A stretch of DNA of 64,000 nucleotides. It comes from Rhodobacteraceae bacterium M385 (GTDB lineage Bacteria > Pseudomonadota > Alphaproteobacteria > Rhodobacterales > Rhodobacteraceae). The notes beneath the pieces are model-generated. The model did not search any database. It was not told where the DNA came from and saw only the letters and a list, made by a program, of their open reading frames with translations. Positions within the stretch are counted from its first letter, which is position 1. Each line of letters starts with the position of its first letter. Of this stretch, positions 35,721-44,800 are shown in pieces. Location of the stretch: positions 3,100,001-3,164,000 of the forward strand of contig CP081102.1 of the NCBI GenBank assembly GCA_025141835.1, in the 5' to 3' direction. The position numbers and the translations under genes are program-made.

Positions 35721-36280
35721 TATCCGACCTCTTTCATCGTATTCTGGAGTGCGTTCAGCTTGGAGCGGACCGACGTGTCGATCATCTTCGAGCCAATTTT
35801 TACAACAAGACCGCCAATGATTTTCTCATCAACGGTCGCTTTAACAGTCACGGTCTTGCCTACCTGCGCCTTGAGCGACTTGGTGAGCTTGTCCAGTTGT
35901 GTTTTCGTCAGGGCCTTGGCCGAGGTCACTTCGGCGGTCACTTCGCCCTTGTGATCAGCAATGCGCGCCCGCAGTTCCGCCAGCAGCGCAGGCAAAACGA
36001 ACAGGCGGCGCTTTTCGGCCATCAGGCGCAATGTGTTGCCGGTCATCGCCTGCAAATTCATTGCATCCGCCACGCCACCAATCGCCGCTGCGGTTTGCTC
36101 GCGGCTGTAGATCGGTGAGTGGATTAGATCACGCAGATCAGCACTTTCGGAAAGGGCCGCGTCGAGTGCATCGACGTCCCCTTCCAGCGCTGGAAGCGCT
36201 TTGGCCTCAGAGGCCAACTCAAACATCGCGGTCGCGTAGCGCGCGGCAATGCCGGTCGAGATCGAAGCAGGTTCGCTCAC
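35720..36280 (-). CDS. atpH: ATP synthase delta subunit
   Basis: The delta subunit ties F1 to the peripheral stalk. The GTG at 36280, preceded by a GAAAGGG ribosome site, gives 186 residues starting with SEPASISTGIAARYATAMFE, matching alphaproteobacterial delta; the frame upstream lacks similarity. The C-terminal IIGGLVVKIGSKMIDTSVRS segment is conserved. It is the first gene of atpHAGDC; the F0 genes are not in the window, as expected for alphaproteobacteria. Confidence 0.95.
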   Translation of the reverse strand: MSEPASISTGIAARYATAMFELASEAKALPALEGDVDALDAALSESADLRDLIHSPIYSREQTAAAIGGVADAMNLQAMTGNTLRLMAEKRRLFVLPALLAELRARIADHKGEVTAEVTSAKALTKTQLDKLTKSLKAQVGKTVTVKATVDEKIIGGLVVKIGSKMIDTSVRSKLNALQNTMKEVG

Positions 36281-36609
36281 ATCAACCCTTTCATATGCAC
36301 GTCCAGTGGTCGGGAAGCGTGGTGATGCCTCTCGATATGACGTGTCAGGGCGGCCCAATCCGCCCGTTCCCCGGTAAATCGAGCGTGATGTAGCAGAGGG
36401 TTTGAATTGCTGCAACCGTCCTGAAAACCGCCTGATTTGGCAGCAAACTCAATAAAAACAAGGTTGTGCACGGAATTTTCTGCGGTGCGGCGGTTTGCCC
36501 GCGAAAAATGCACGGCGCAATTCGGCGATTCTTAACGATTTGATGAAGGTGCCCGCTCAAATTCGCACAGAAGGTGGGGGTATCCGTTAGTTCCGCGCGC
36601 GCCATGGCC
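36281..36609. other. gene-free region before the atp operon
   Basis: This 329-nt stretch separates the flavodoxin-like gene from atpH, both on the minus strand, and should contain the atp operon promoter and leader. It includes an AT-rich section around 36430-36560. I see no convincing hairpin terminator, repeat or small gene, and I cannot assign promoter boxes with confidence. Confidence 0.4.
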
Positions 36610-37161
36610 CTATGTCACTGCCCCGGCCTGCCAACGTCGCGCGGCACTGGCCAGACGCGCGCCATAGAGTCGGGCGGTTTCCAGATCCACGGCGTCCAGC
36701 AGCGTGTCAGGTGACTGTGCATCGGTCGCCGTCAGTCCTAACCACGATCCGTCCCGGTTGATGCCGGGGCGATTCTCGATCACCGGGGTGCCGATCTCGG
36801 CCTGCCCGACCCAGATCATGCCCATCTGCACCGCAAAAGTCGTCAGCCGCTGCAAGGCAAACCCTTTGTCCCCCGAGGGGTGACACGCCACCGTAAAGCC
36901 GCCCGCCAGCTTGTCGCGCCATTGGCTCGTGTGCCAACGCGGGCCAGAGGCGTCTTCAAGGAATTGGTCAAACCGCGCCGCCGTGGACCCCATATAGGTC
37001 GGCGCCCCAAAGGCGATGGCCGTGGCCGCGTCCAGCGCGGCCCAATCGTCGGGCCGGATCGCGGTCACATCTATCACCCGCGCATCCCCCGCGCCTTCGG
37101 CAACAGCCCGTGCCAAAAGCGCCGTGCGACCGGCGCCGCTATAGTAAGGAATGCAGATCAT
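36610..37161 (-). CDS. flavodoxin / NADPH-FMN reductase-like protein
   Basis: This 183-residue protein has a flavodoxin-like fold: the first strand and FMN phosphate loop read IPYYSGAGRTALLARAVAEG, the second loop is FGAPTYMGSTAARFDQFLED, and a third glycine-rich turn (HPSGDKGFALQRL) follows. It resembles WrbA-type flavoproteins, probably an NAD(P)H quinone reductase or related enzyme. Its start overlaps the stop of the methyltransferase gene by 4 nt. Confidence 0.8.
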   Translation of the reverse strand: MICIPYYSGAGRTALLARAVAEGAGDARVIDVTAIRPDDWAALDAATAIAFGAPTYMGSTAARFDQFLEDASGPRWHTSQWRDKLAGGFTVACHPSGDKGFALQRLTTFAVQMGMIWVGQAEIGTPVIENRPGINRDGSWLGLTATDAQSPDTLLDAVDLETARLYGARLASAARRWQAGAVT

Positions 37162-37916
37162 CCAAGATGTCTCCCCGAAACGCCCACGGGCTGCGGGCTG
37201 CCTTCCAGCACGCGCAAGGGGCGACGCACCCGTTCGGCGAGGCCCGGCTTGCGACGGGCGGGTATGCGTTTGGAGGCCTCGATCAAGATGACCCCGCCTG
37301 CGCGGTTGCGGCTGAGCGTGGTGCCGAGGCTCTCCAACATATCAGCGGATTTCAACCAGAACCGTTTCGGCGAAGGCAGTGCGAACAAAGCCGCGGCGTG
37401 GCGTTGGGGGATGAAATCAAACGCTTCTAACTGCGCCTCTAGCTGGCCCAAGGAATAGGGCCGCCCGAACCCAAATGGCGTCCCATCGCGCCGGGCCCAT
37501 AGCCCCATCCGGTTCGGCACCACAAACATCGCCCGCCCGCCCGGTGCCAAGACCCGCTGGCATTCGTCCAGGACCGATGCCGGATGCTCGGATGTCTCTA
37601 ACCCATGCAAACAAATCAACTTATCGGCCTGCCCTGTCTGCACGGGCCATAGCCCTTCGCGACACAAAAGCGAGACATTATCCATCCCTGCAGGCCAAGG
37701 CATCACGCCCTGCTCTGCGGGCATCACGCCGATCACCCGTTGCGCTTCGGCCAGATAGGGGCGCATCAAGGGCACCGCAAAGCCAAAGCCTACAACGGTT
37801 TCCCCCTTGGCCGAGGGCCACATCCCCAACATGCGTTCACGCACCGCTTTCTGGGCAATCCGCCCCAGCCGCGTGCGGTAGTAGAACTGCCGCAGGTCAA
37901 TGACATCCAGATGCAC
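37158..37916 (-). CDS. SAM-dependent methyltransferase
   Basis: This 252-residue protein is a class I methyltransferase. The SAM site is VVGFGFAVPLMRPYLAEA, and later strands are visible in DKLICLHGLETSEHPASVLDECQRVLAPGGRAM, quoted here as two pieces of one conserved region. The substrate is unknown. It is divergent from gloB, an arrangement I recall as common in Rhodobacteraceae, and overlaps the flavodoxin-like gene by 4 nt. Confidence 0.85.
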   Translation of the reverse strand: MHLDVIDLRQFYYRTRLGRIAQKAVRERMLGMWPSAKGETVVGFGFAVPLMRPYLAEAQRVIGVMPAEQGVMPWPAGMDNVSLLCREGLWPVQTGQADKLICLHGLETSEHPASVLDECQRVLAPGGRAMFVVPNRMGLWARRDGTPFGFGRPYSLGQLEAQLEAFDFIPQRHAAALFALPSPKRFWLKSADMLESLGTTLSRNRAGGVILIEASKRIPARRKPGLAERVRRPLRVLEGSPQPVGVSGRHLG

Positions 37917-38008
37917 GGCGACGTGCTCCCCTTAAAAGCCGATTGCATACTTATCGCCCACATCGCAGGCTACTGGGCAAATCTTTAACCGAAGCGAGCG
38001 TAAAGACC

Positions 38009-38779
38009 ATGGCCGATCCGCAGATCATCACCATCCCCTGCCTTGAAGACAACTACGCCTTCCTTCTGCATGATCCGGCCACGGGGGCTACGGCCTGTAT
38101 CGACGCCCCCGAGCCTGCGCCTATCCTTGCCGAGCTTCAGACCCGGGGCTGGACCCTGTCCGACATTCTCATCACTCATCATCATTGGGACCATATAGAT
38201 GGGGTCGAGGCACTTGTGTCCGCCACCGGTGCGAAGGTTTGGGGCGGTGCTGCCGATGCCCACCGCCTGCCCCCGCTGGATCATGCGTTGTCTGAAGGGG
38301 ATACGGTCACCATCGGCAACCTGTCGGGCACTGTGCTGGATGTATCCGGCCATTCGCTCGGCCACATTGCGTTCCACTTTCCCACCGTCAAAGCCGCTTT
38401 CACCGCCGATAGCTTGATGGCCCTGGGTTGCGGGCGCTTGTTTGAAGGCACTCCGGCGCAGATGCATGACAGCCTTCAAAAGCTGGCCGCCCTGCCCGCT
38501 GACACAATTGTATATTCCGGCCATGAATACACCGCCGCGAACGCACGATTTGCGTTAACTATTGAACCGGACAATCCAGACCTTATCTCTCGGGTAGCGC
38601 GCATCACCGCCGCCCGCGCGGCCGGTGAGGCGACTGTCCCTTCGACACTGGCCGAAGAATTGGCCACGAACCCCTTCCTGCGGGCAGACCAACCCGCCAT
38701 AGCTGCCACCCTCAACCTGACCGACGCGGACCCTGTCCGTGTCTTTACCCAGATACGCGCTCAAAAAGATGCGTTCTAG
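38009..38779 (+). CDS. gloB: hydroxyacylglutathione hydrolase (glyoxalase II)
   Basis: GloB hydrolyses S-lactoylglutathione to lactate and glutathione, completing the glyoxalase route begun by gloA at 0.6 kb. The 256-residue metallo-beta-lactamase-fold protein has the dinuclear metal motif THHHWDHIDG, the GHSLGHIAFH segment, a third metal-site region around FTADSLM, and YSGHEYTAAN. Length is normal and the start at 38009 matches homologues (MADPQIITIPCLEDNYAFL). Confidence 0.96.
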   Translation: MADPQIITIPCLEDNYAFLLHDPATGATACIDAPEPAPILAELQTRGWTLSDILITHHHWDHIDGVEALVSATGAKVWGGAADAHRLPPLDHALSEGDTVTIGNLSGTVLDVSGHSLGHIAFHFPTVKAAFTADSLMALGCGRLFEGTPAQMHDSLQKLAALPADTIVYSGHEYTAANARFALTIEPDNPDLISRVARITAARAAGEATVPSTLAEELATNPFLRADQPAIAATLNLTDADPVRVFTQIRAQKDAF

Positions 38780-38979
38780 GCAACCGACCAAAAAACCAGC
38801 AGCACCAGTGCTTTAGATCAATTTCGAGGCAGTTTCCCCCCTCGATCCTGCCCGAAACACACTGTGTTGATGCGAATTTGCTTGAAACCTGCCCGTGGAA
38901 AGCAAAATTTAACAATATGAGGCCACGATCGAGCGATGGGCTGCGGCCTGCCTCGATGCAGACGAAAGGAGCACAGATA

Positions 38980-41313
38980 GTGCCGTCTTTTTCGAACACA
39001 CTGGAACAGGCCATCCATGCCGCTTTGGCCAACGCCAACGCACGTCGCCACGAATTGGCCACGTTGGAGCACCTGCTTCTCGCGCTTATTGATGAACCCG
39101 ACGCGCAAAAGGTCATGAAGGCCTGCTCCGTCGACATCGAAGTGCTGCGCGACACGCTGTCCAAATTCATCGACGATGATCTGTCGACGCTGGAAACCGA
39201 TGTTGAAGGGTCCGAGGCTGTGCCCACGGCCGCTTTCCAACGGGTGATCCAACGCGCCGCGATCCATGTCCAATCCTCGGGCCGGACCGAAGTGACCGGG
39301 GCCAATGTGCTGGTCGCCATCTTCGCCGAGCGCGAGTCGAATGCCGCCTACTTCCTGCAAGAGCAGGACATGACCCGGTATGACGCCGTCAACTTCATCG
39401 CCCACGGGGTCGCCAAAGACCCCAGCTATGGCGAAGCGCGTCCCGTGACCGGGGCCGAAGATGAAGGCGCCGATTCCCCCAATCTGCAAGAAGAAGCCGT
39501 GCAGGAGGAAAAGGAATCCGCCCTCGCGAAATACTGCGTCGATCTGAACGCCAAGGCGATCAAGGGCGATGTGGACCCGCTGATTGGCCGCTCGTCCGAG
39601 GTGGAGCGTTGCATTCAAGTGCTGTGCCGCCGCCGCAAGAATAACCCGCTTCTGGTGGGCGATCCCGGCGTTGGTAAAACAGCGATTGCAGAAGGCTTGG
39701 CCAAGAAGATCGTGGAGGGGGAGACCCCCGAAGTGCTGGAAGGCGCCACGATCTATTCGCTCGATATGGGGGCGCTGCTTGCTGGCACCCGCTACCGTGG
39801 CGACTTTGAAGAGCGTCTGAAAGCCGTGGTGAAAGAGCTTGAAGATCATCCCGATGCGGTTTTGTTTATCGACGAAATCCACACCGTTATCGGTGCGGGT
39901 GCGACCTCTGGTGGGGCAATGGATGCCTCCAACCTGCTGAAGCCCGCGCTGCAAGGCGGCGGTCTGCGGTGCATGGGTTCCACGACTTATAAAGAGTTCC
40001 GCCAACACTTTGAGAAGGACCGCGCCCTGTCGCGGCGTTTCCAGAAGATCGACGTGGCCGAGCCTTCGGTGGATGACGCGGTGAAGATCCTCAAAGGTCT
40101 CAAGCCGTATTTTGAGGAGCATCACGGGGTGAAATACACCGCCGATGCGATCAAGACATCGGTGGAATTGGCCTCTCGCTACATCAACGACCGCAAGCTG
40201 CCCGACAGCGCGATTGACGTGATCGATGAAGCGGGCGCGGCGCAGCATCTGGTGGTGGAAAGCAAACGTCGCAAGACGATTGGTACGAAGGAAGTGGAAG
40301 ATGTGGTCGCCAAGATCGCCCGCATTCCGCCCAAGAACGTCTCAAAGGACGATGCCGTTGTGCTGAAAGACCTTGAGGTGTCCCTGAAACGGGTCGTCTT
40401 CGGGCAGGACAAGGCGATTGAGGCGCTGTCTTCCTCCATCAAGCTGGCACGCGCTGGCCTGCGGGAGCCTGAAAAGCCCATCGGCAACTACCTGTTCGCA
40501 GGCCCGACAGGTGTGGGTAAAACCGAGGTAGCCAAGCAGTTGGCCGATACCTTGGGCGTTGAACTGATCCGTTTCGACATGTCCGAGTACATGGAGAAAC
40601 ACGCGGTTTCCCGCCTTATCGGTGCCCCTCCGGGCTATGTGGGCTTTGATCAAGGTGGCCTTCTGACCGACGGCATCGACCAGCATCCCCATTGTGTGCT
40701 GCTGTTGGATGAGATCGAAAAAGCGCACCCCGATGTGTTCAACATCCTGCTTCAGATCATGGATCACGGGACGTTGACCGATCACAACGGACGCTCGGTC
40801 GATTTCCGCAATGTGGTGCTGATCATGACCTCCAACGCAGGTGCGGCGGAACAGGCGAAAGCTGCTATCGGCTTCAACCGTGATCGTCGTGAAGGCGAAG
40901 ACACCGCCGCGATTGAACGTACGTTCACACCGGAATTCCGCAACCGGTTGGATGCGGTCATCTCCTTCGGCGCCTTGCCGAAGAGCGTGATCTTGCAAGT
41001 GGTTGAAAAGTTCGTGCTGCAACTGGAAGCGCAGCTGATGGACCGCAACGTCACGATCGAGCTGACGAAACCGGCGGCCGAATGGCTGGCAGAAAAAGGC
41101 TACGATGATCGCATGGGCGCGCGCCCCCTTGGCCGCGTAATCCAGGAGCACATCAAGAAGCCCCTGGCGGAGGAGCTGTTGTTTGGCAAACTCGCCAAAG
41201 GCGGCAACGTGAAGGTCGGCGTCAAAGATGGTGCCATCGACCTGCGGGTGGATGAAGCGGGCAGCCCCCGCCTATCGCCCAAGAAGAAACCGCCGCTTCT
41301 GACCGCTGATTAA
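38980..41313 (+). CDS. clpA: ATP-dependent Clp protease ATP-binding subunit ClpA
   Basis: ClpA unfolds substrates and feeds them to ClpP. The 777-residue protein has the N-domain double Clp_N repeat (1-150), AAA+ module 1 with Walker A GDPGVGKT at 227-234, AAA+ module 2 with GPTGVGKT at 508-515, and an IGF-type ClpP loop (AAIGFNRDR). The GTG start at 38980 is set by AAAGGAG at 38965-38971, 8 nt upstream, and gives the usual PSFSNTLEQAIHAAL beginning. clpS is not immediately adjacent. Confidence 0.96.
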   Translation: MPSFSNTLEQAIHAALANANARRHELATLEHLLLALIDEPDAQKVMKACSVDIEVLRDTLSKFIDDDLSTLETDVEGSEAVPTAAFQRVIQRAAIHVQSSGRTEVTGANVLVAIFAERESNAAYFLQEQDMTRYDAVNFIAHGVAKDPSYGEARPVTGAEDEGADSPNLQEEAVQEEKESALAKYCVDLNAKAIKGDVDPLIGRSSEVERCIQVLCRRRKNNPLLVGDPGVGKTAIAEGLAKKIVEGETPEVLEGATIYSLDMGALLAGTRYRGDFEERLKAVVKELEDHPDAVLFIDEIHTVIGAGATSGGAMDASNLLKPALQGGGLRCMGSTTYKEFRQHFEKDRALSRRFQKIDVAEPSVDDAVKILKGLKPYFEEHHGVKYTADAIKTSVELASRYINDRKLPDSAIDVIDEAGAAQHLVVESKRRKTIGTKEVEDVVAKIARIPPKNVSKDDAVVLKDLEVSLKRVVFGQDKAIEALSSSIKLARAGLREPEKPIGNYLFAGPTGVGKTEVAKQLADTLGVELIRFDMSEYMEKHAVSRLIGAPPGYVGFDQGGLLTDGIDQHPHCVLLLDEIEKAHPDVFNILLQIMDHGTLTDHNGRSVDFRNVVLIMTSNAGAAEQAKAAIGFNRDRREGEDTAAIERTFTPEFRNRLDAVISFGALPKSVILQVVEKFVLQLEAQLMDRNVTIELTKPAAEWLAEKGYDDRMGARPLGRVIQEHIKKPLAEELLFGKLAKGGNVKVGVKDGAIDLRVDEAGSPRLSPKKKPPLLTAD

Positions 41314-41338
41314 TGTCAGCGCATCGGTGAAAATCCCC

Positions 41339-41369
41339 AAGGGCCGTGGATCATTCCCCGGCCCTTTTT
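41339..41369 (+). terminator. rho-independent terminator after clpA
   Basis: AAGGGCCG (41339-41346) pairs with CGGCCCTT (41359-41366) across a 12-nt loop and runs into TTTTT (41365-41369). It lies 26 nt after the clpA stop. Confidence 0.85.
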
Positions 41370-41453
41370 CTTTGTTAGATTGCCCTCCGGCGTCTGTTGC
41401 CCTTAGCCTTCCTTCCTGAGTGTTCTGCCACAATCTCATCCAAAGGCGTCCCC

Positions 41454-42401
41454 ATGCGCGCGTTGTCCGTCCTTATCCTTTCCGCCCTTCCCGCCGCCGC
41501 GCAGGATGCCCCGGTGCTGACCTTTCCGGTCGTTTGCGAATTGGGCGAAACTTGCATGATCCAACAATTGGTGGACCGCGACGCCGGCCCCGATGCGCTG
41601 GATTTCACCTGCGGTCCCATGACCTACGACGGCCATCGCGGCACGGACATCCGCGTCCCGGATATGGAGGCTTTGGCGGCTGGCATCCCGATTGTCGCCG
41701 CCGCCCCCGGAACCATCCTTGGCACTCGCAACAACGTACCAGACACAGGCATTGGCGGCTTTCCTGAGGGTCAGGACTGCGGCAACGGGGTGGTGATCGA
41801 GCATGAAGACGGCTGGCAAACCCAGTATTGCCACATGGCCCAAGGCTCCGTTCTGGTCCGCACCGGGGACGTGGTCGCAGCAGGTGACGCCTTGGGAGAA
41901 ATGGGTTTTTCAGGAAGCACCGAGTTTCCCCACCTCCACCTGACCCTACGCCATGAGGGGGAGGTGGTTGACCCCTTCGACCCGACCGACTCCGCCACCT
42001 GCGGCGAGGGTGCCTCGCCTCTTTGGGGCGAGCCGGTGCCATTGGCCCAAGGCGGCATCCTGAGCGTTGGATTCGCCCAAGCCGTGCCTGAATTTGATGC
42101 AATCCGGGCGGGCACGGCGGATGCCGCCACGCTAAGAGCCGATGCCGATGCCATTGTTATCTGGGGTTTCTTCCACGGCGGACGCACGGGCGATATCGTG
42201 ACCGCCACCATCACCGCCCCCAACGGCGCGGTGTTTCACACCCAAGAGATCGCTCTGGAAGCTACCCAAGCGCAGCTTTTCCGCGCAACGGGGCGCCGGA
42301 TACGGGAACCAATCGCACCGGGCCAATATATAGGCACCATCACGATTAGCCGTGACGGCGTGCCGCTCGACCAGGCAACAACCTCGGTTACAGTGAATTA
42401 A
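41454..42401 (+). CDS. M23 family metallopeptidase, catalytically intact
   Basis: This 315-residue exported protein has a signal peptide (MRALSVLILSALPAAAQ) and an M23 peptidase domain with all zinc ligands: H61 and D65 (HRGTD), H127 (YCHM), and H160/H162 (HLH). A C-terminal beta-rich extension of about 140 residues follows, ending with a GQYIGTITISRDG stretch. It should cut peptidoglycan cross-links in the periplasm. This contrasts with the NlpD-like protein at 9.9 kb, whose ligands are lost. It overlaps the stop of the convergent OmpA-like gene by 4 nt. Confidence 0.9.
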   Translation: MRALSVLILSALPAAAQDAPVLTFPVVCELGETCMIQQLVDRDAGPDALDFTCGPMTYDGHRGTDIRVPDMEALAAGIPIVAAAPGTILGTRNNVPDTGIGGFPEGQDCGNGVVIEHEDGWQTQYCHMAQGSVLVRTGDVVAAGDALGEMGFSGSTEFPHLHLTLRHEGEVVDPFDPTDSATCGEGASPLWGEPVPLAQGGILSVGFAQAVPEFDAIRAGTADAATLRADADAIVIWGFFHGGRTGDIVTATITAPNGAVFHTQEIALEATQAQLFRATGRRIREPIAPGQYIGTITISRDGVPLDQATTSVTVN

Positions 42402-44797
42402 CGCTCCGTCAGCTTCAGCTCGATCCGCCGGTTTGCCGCCTGCCCAAGTGCCGTCGCGTTCGAAGCAATTGGGCGATGTTCCCCGAATCCGGTGGCGGCC
42501 AAACGGCGCGGCGGGATGCCCAGTTGTTCGCTCATGTAAAGCACCACGGCCAAGGCGCGGGCTTGGCTGAGTTCCCAGTTGTTGGCGTATGTCGCGCCTT
42601 CGCGAAGCTGCTGGTCATCGGTGTGGCCGTCCACGCGGATGATCCAGTCAATTGCTTCGGGGATGTCTTCGGCGATCTCCAACAGCAATTCAGCCACGTT
42701 TTCGATTTGCGCCAAGCCTTCTTCGGCCAGGTCGGCAGAGCCCACTTCGAACAGCACTTCGGACGAGAAAACAAAGCGATCCCCCTCGATCCGCACGCCT
42801 TCGCGGCCCTCCAGCAACTCGCGCAGGCGTCCGAAAAACTCCGAGCGGTAGCGCTCCAGTTCCTGCGCTTCTGCGGCCAGACGTTCCACCTCGGCGGCCT
42901 CGAGTTCGGCGCGGGCGCGTTCTTCGGCGGCCAATTGCGCCAGCGCTGTATTCAGCCTGGAACCCAAGGCTTGGATTTGCACCTGCGCCTCTTCATCGCG
43001 GTCCTCTGACAGGGAGAGCAACGACTGGAGCGATCCCAATTGTGCCCGCAACGCCGCGACCTGCTCGTTCAACAGGGCCACCTGCTGCGCGCTTTGCGTG
43101 GATTGGGCTTGGGTTGCCTCGAGCTCTCGGTTGGCCTGCGCCAGAAGGGCATCGCGGCGTTCAGCATCGGACAAAGCTTCTGCCAAGGCCGCTTCCGTCG
43201 ACTGACGCGCCGCGAGGGCGGCGGCCAATTGCGCTTCCAGGGCGCTCAAATCTCCGGCGGTATTGGCGGCTTCTGCAACTTGGGCCTCGGACGCGGCGAT
43301 GGTGGCTTCCAGTTCCGCAACACGGGCGGCGGCGCTGGCCTCTGCGCTTTCAAGGCGCGACAGCGTCAGGGCCAATTGCCGTTCCAACTCCGTCATTTCA
43401 CCGCTTTGGGTCGAAAGCGCGGCCTCGGCCCGGTCCAGTTCCAACCGGGCGGCGGCAAGGGCATCGGCAAGGGAAGCGGCCTCTCCCTGCCCGTCTTCCG
43501 CACGCGCCAAAGCGCCGGCCAGGCGCGTCGCCAGATCGTCGCGGGCGGCATCGGCGGCGGCCAACAACGTCAACGTATCCTCGGCCCGCTGGCGCTGTTC
43601 CTCCAAAGCCAGAGACATGGCGGTCAACTCGGCGTCGGCATCTTCCAGACGTCGGCGCAGCGCTTCGGCGGCGGCGGCTTCGGCCAAACGACCCGCCTCT
43701 TCCTCGGACAAGGCGGCGGTAGCGGCATCCAGCTGCGTGCGCAGGGCAGCAGCGGCAGCAGCTTCGGCCAGGCGCGCGGCTTCTTCTTCGGACAGGGCTG
43801 TTTGCAGATCCCCCAAGCGGGCCCGAAGCGCCTCGGCAGCGGCAAGATCAGCAAGGCGCGCGGCCTCTTCTTCGGAGAGTTCCGTTTCCGCTTCTGCCAG
43901 ACGCAGGCGCAGGGCCTCGGCGGCGGCGGCTTCCGCCAATCGCGCCGTCTCTGCCTCGGTCAGTTCCCCCTCAACCCCTTGCAGGCGAGAGAGAAGTTCT
44001 TCGGTTTGCTCATCACCACTGGCCAGTGCGGCCAAGGCCGCTGTCAGGGACCGGTCGCTATCCACCAGCGATCCCGCCAGTTGCGCGTTGCGGGTTTCGG
44101 CGCCCGCCAGTGCGGTCAGGGCTTGGGTCAGGGCCGTTTGCCGCGCCTCCAATTCGGACGAGGTGGACGACAATGCGGCCAAAGCCTCGGCCAGCGAGGT
44201 TTCACGGGCGGCCCCTTCGGCCTCCAGATCCGCGATCAACGCCTCGAGCGCTTCGCGGCGGGCCGCCGCCAGCCTTGCGGCCTCGGAGGCTTCGTCAATC
44301 TCGGATCGGGCCGTTGCCAGCGCGAGGTTCAGGGCTTCGGCCTGACTCATCGCCTCGGCCAATTCCGCCTCGGTCGCGGCTTGGCCTGCAACCAAGTCCG
44401 AGTTCCGCGCCAACAGCCCCGCAACCTGTTCTTCGAACGCCACGATCTGCGCCGATTGCGCGGCACTCTGCGCGGTCAGCGACGCAATCAGCGCCTCTTG
44501 TGCGGCGGCTTCTGCCTCTGCATCGGAAAGAGAGCCGGAAAGAGTCGCGACCCGCGATTCCAATTGCCCGGCGCGGGCCTCTTCCAGCCCCAAGGCTTGG
44601 GCCAGTTGGTTCACCTGTGCGGTTAACGAATTGAGTTCATCGTCTTGAGTGCTGATCTCTTCTGACAGCACGTATTGCATGACCATGAAGATCGTCAGCA
44701 CGAAGATCATCACCATCAACAGCGCCGTGATGGCATCCACAAAGCCGGGCCAAATCGCCCCGGACACGCCTTGTTTGCTGCCGCGATGAAAGGCCAT
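42398..44797 (-). CDS. MotB/OmpA-like protein with very long coiled coil
   Basis: This 799-residue protein has a single membrane helix (about 18-42, FVDAITALLMVMIFVLTIF), a coiled coil of about 600 residues (48-655) rich in A, E, L and R, and a C-terminal OmpA-type peptidoglycan-binding domain (about 670-799: RVDGHTDDQQL, LSQARALAV, ATGFGEHRPI, NRRIELKL). Residues 278-389 are four tandem 28-residue units (LSEEEAARLAEAAAAEALR type). The order TM, coil, OmpA matches MotB, TolR-Pal and ZorB-like stators. It is preceded by an ExbB/MotA-like gene with 3 nt between them. In the Rhodobacteraceae this pair recurs; its function is unknown to me. Confidence 0.85.
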   Translation of the reverse strand: MAFHRGSKQGVSGAIWPGFVDAITALLMVMIFVLTIFMVMQYVLSEEISTQDDELNSLTAQVNQLAQALGLEEARAGQLESRVATLSGSLSDAEAEAAAQEALIASLTAQSAAQSAQIVAFEEQVAGLLARNSDLVAGQAATEAELAEAMSQAEALNLALATARSEIDEASEAARLAAARREALEALIADLEAEGAARETSLAEALAALSSTSSELEARQTALTQALTALAGAETRNAQLAGSLVDSDRSLTAALAALASGDEQTEELLSRLQGVEGELTEAETARLAEAAAAEALRLRLAEAETELSEEEAARLADLAAAEALRARLGDLQTALSEEEAARLAEAAAAAALRTQLDAATAALSEEEAGRLAEAAAAEALRRRLEDADAELTAMSLALEEQRQRAEDTLTLLAAADAARDDLATRLAGALARAEDGQGEAASLADALAAARLELDRAEAALSTQSGEMTELERQLALTLSRLESAEASAAARVAELEATIAASEAQVAEAANTAGDLSALEAQLAAALAARQSTEAALAEALSDAERRDALLAQANRELEATQAQSTQSAQQVALLNEQVAALRAQLGSLQSLLSLSEDRDEEAQVQIQALGSRLNTALAQLAAEERARAELEAAEVERLAAEAQELERYRSEFFGRLRELLEGREGVRIEGDRFVFSSEVLFEVGSADLAEEGLAQIENVAELLLEIAEDIPEAIDWIIRVDGHTDDQQLREGATYANNWELSQARALAVVLYMSEQLGIPPRRLAATGFGEHRPIASNATALGQAANRRIELKLTER
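43631..43966 (-). repeat. four tandem 84-nt units encoding 28-residue coiled-coil repeats
   Basis: Codons for residues 278-305, 306-333, 334-361 and 362-389 encode four copies of the same 28-residue (four-heptad) unit, with the invariant core EEEA(A/G)RLA and AAAA.EALR. The units differ at several codons, so they are not identical DNA duplications. They could vary in number between strains. Confidence 0.8.
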
Positions 44798-44800
44798 GGC

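Noticed and set aside
34302..35954. 550-residue open frame antisense to atpA/atpH
   Set aside because: A shadow frame over two certain genes with no protein-like composition.
43631..43966. CRISPR-like regular repeat
   Set aside because: The 84-nt periodicity comes from coding heptad repeats of a coiled coil; there are no identical direct repeats separated by unique spacers and no cas genes.
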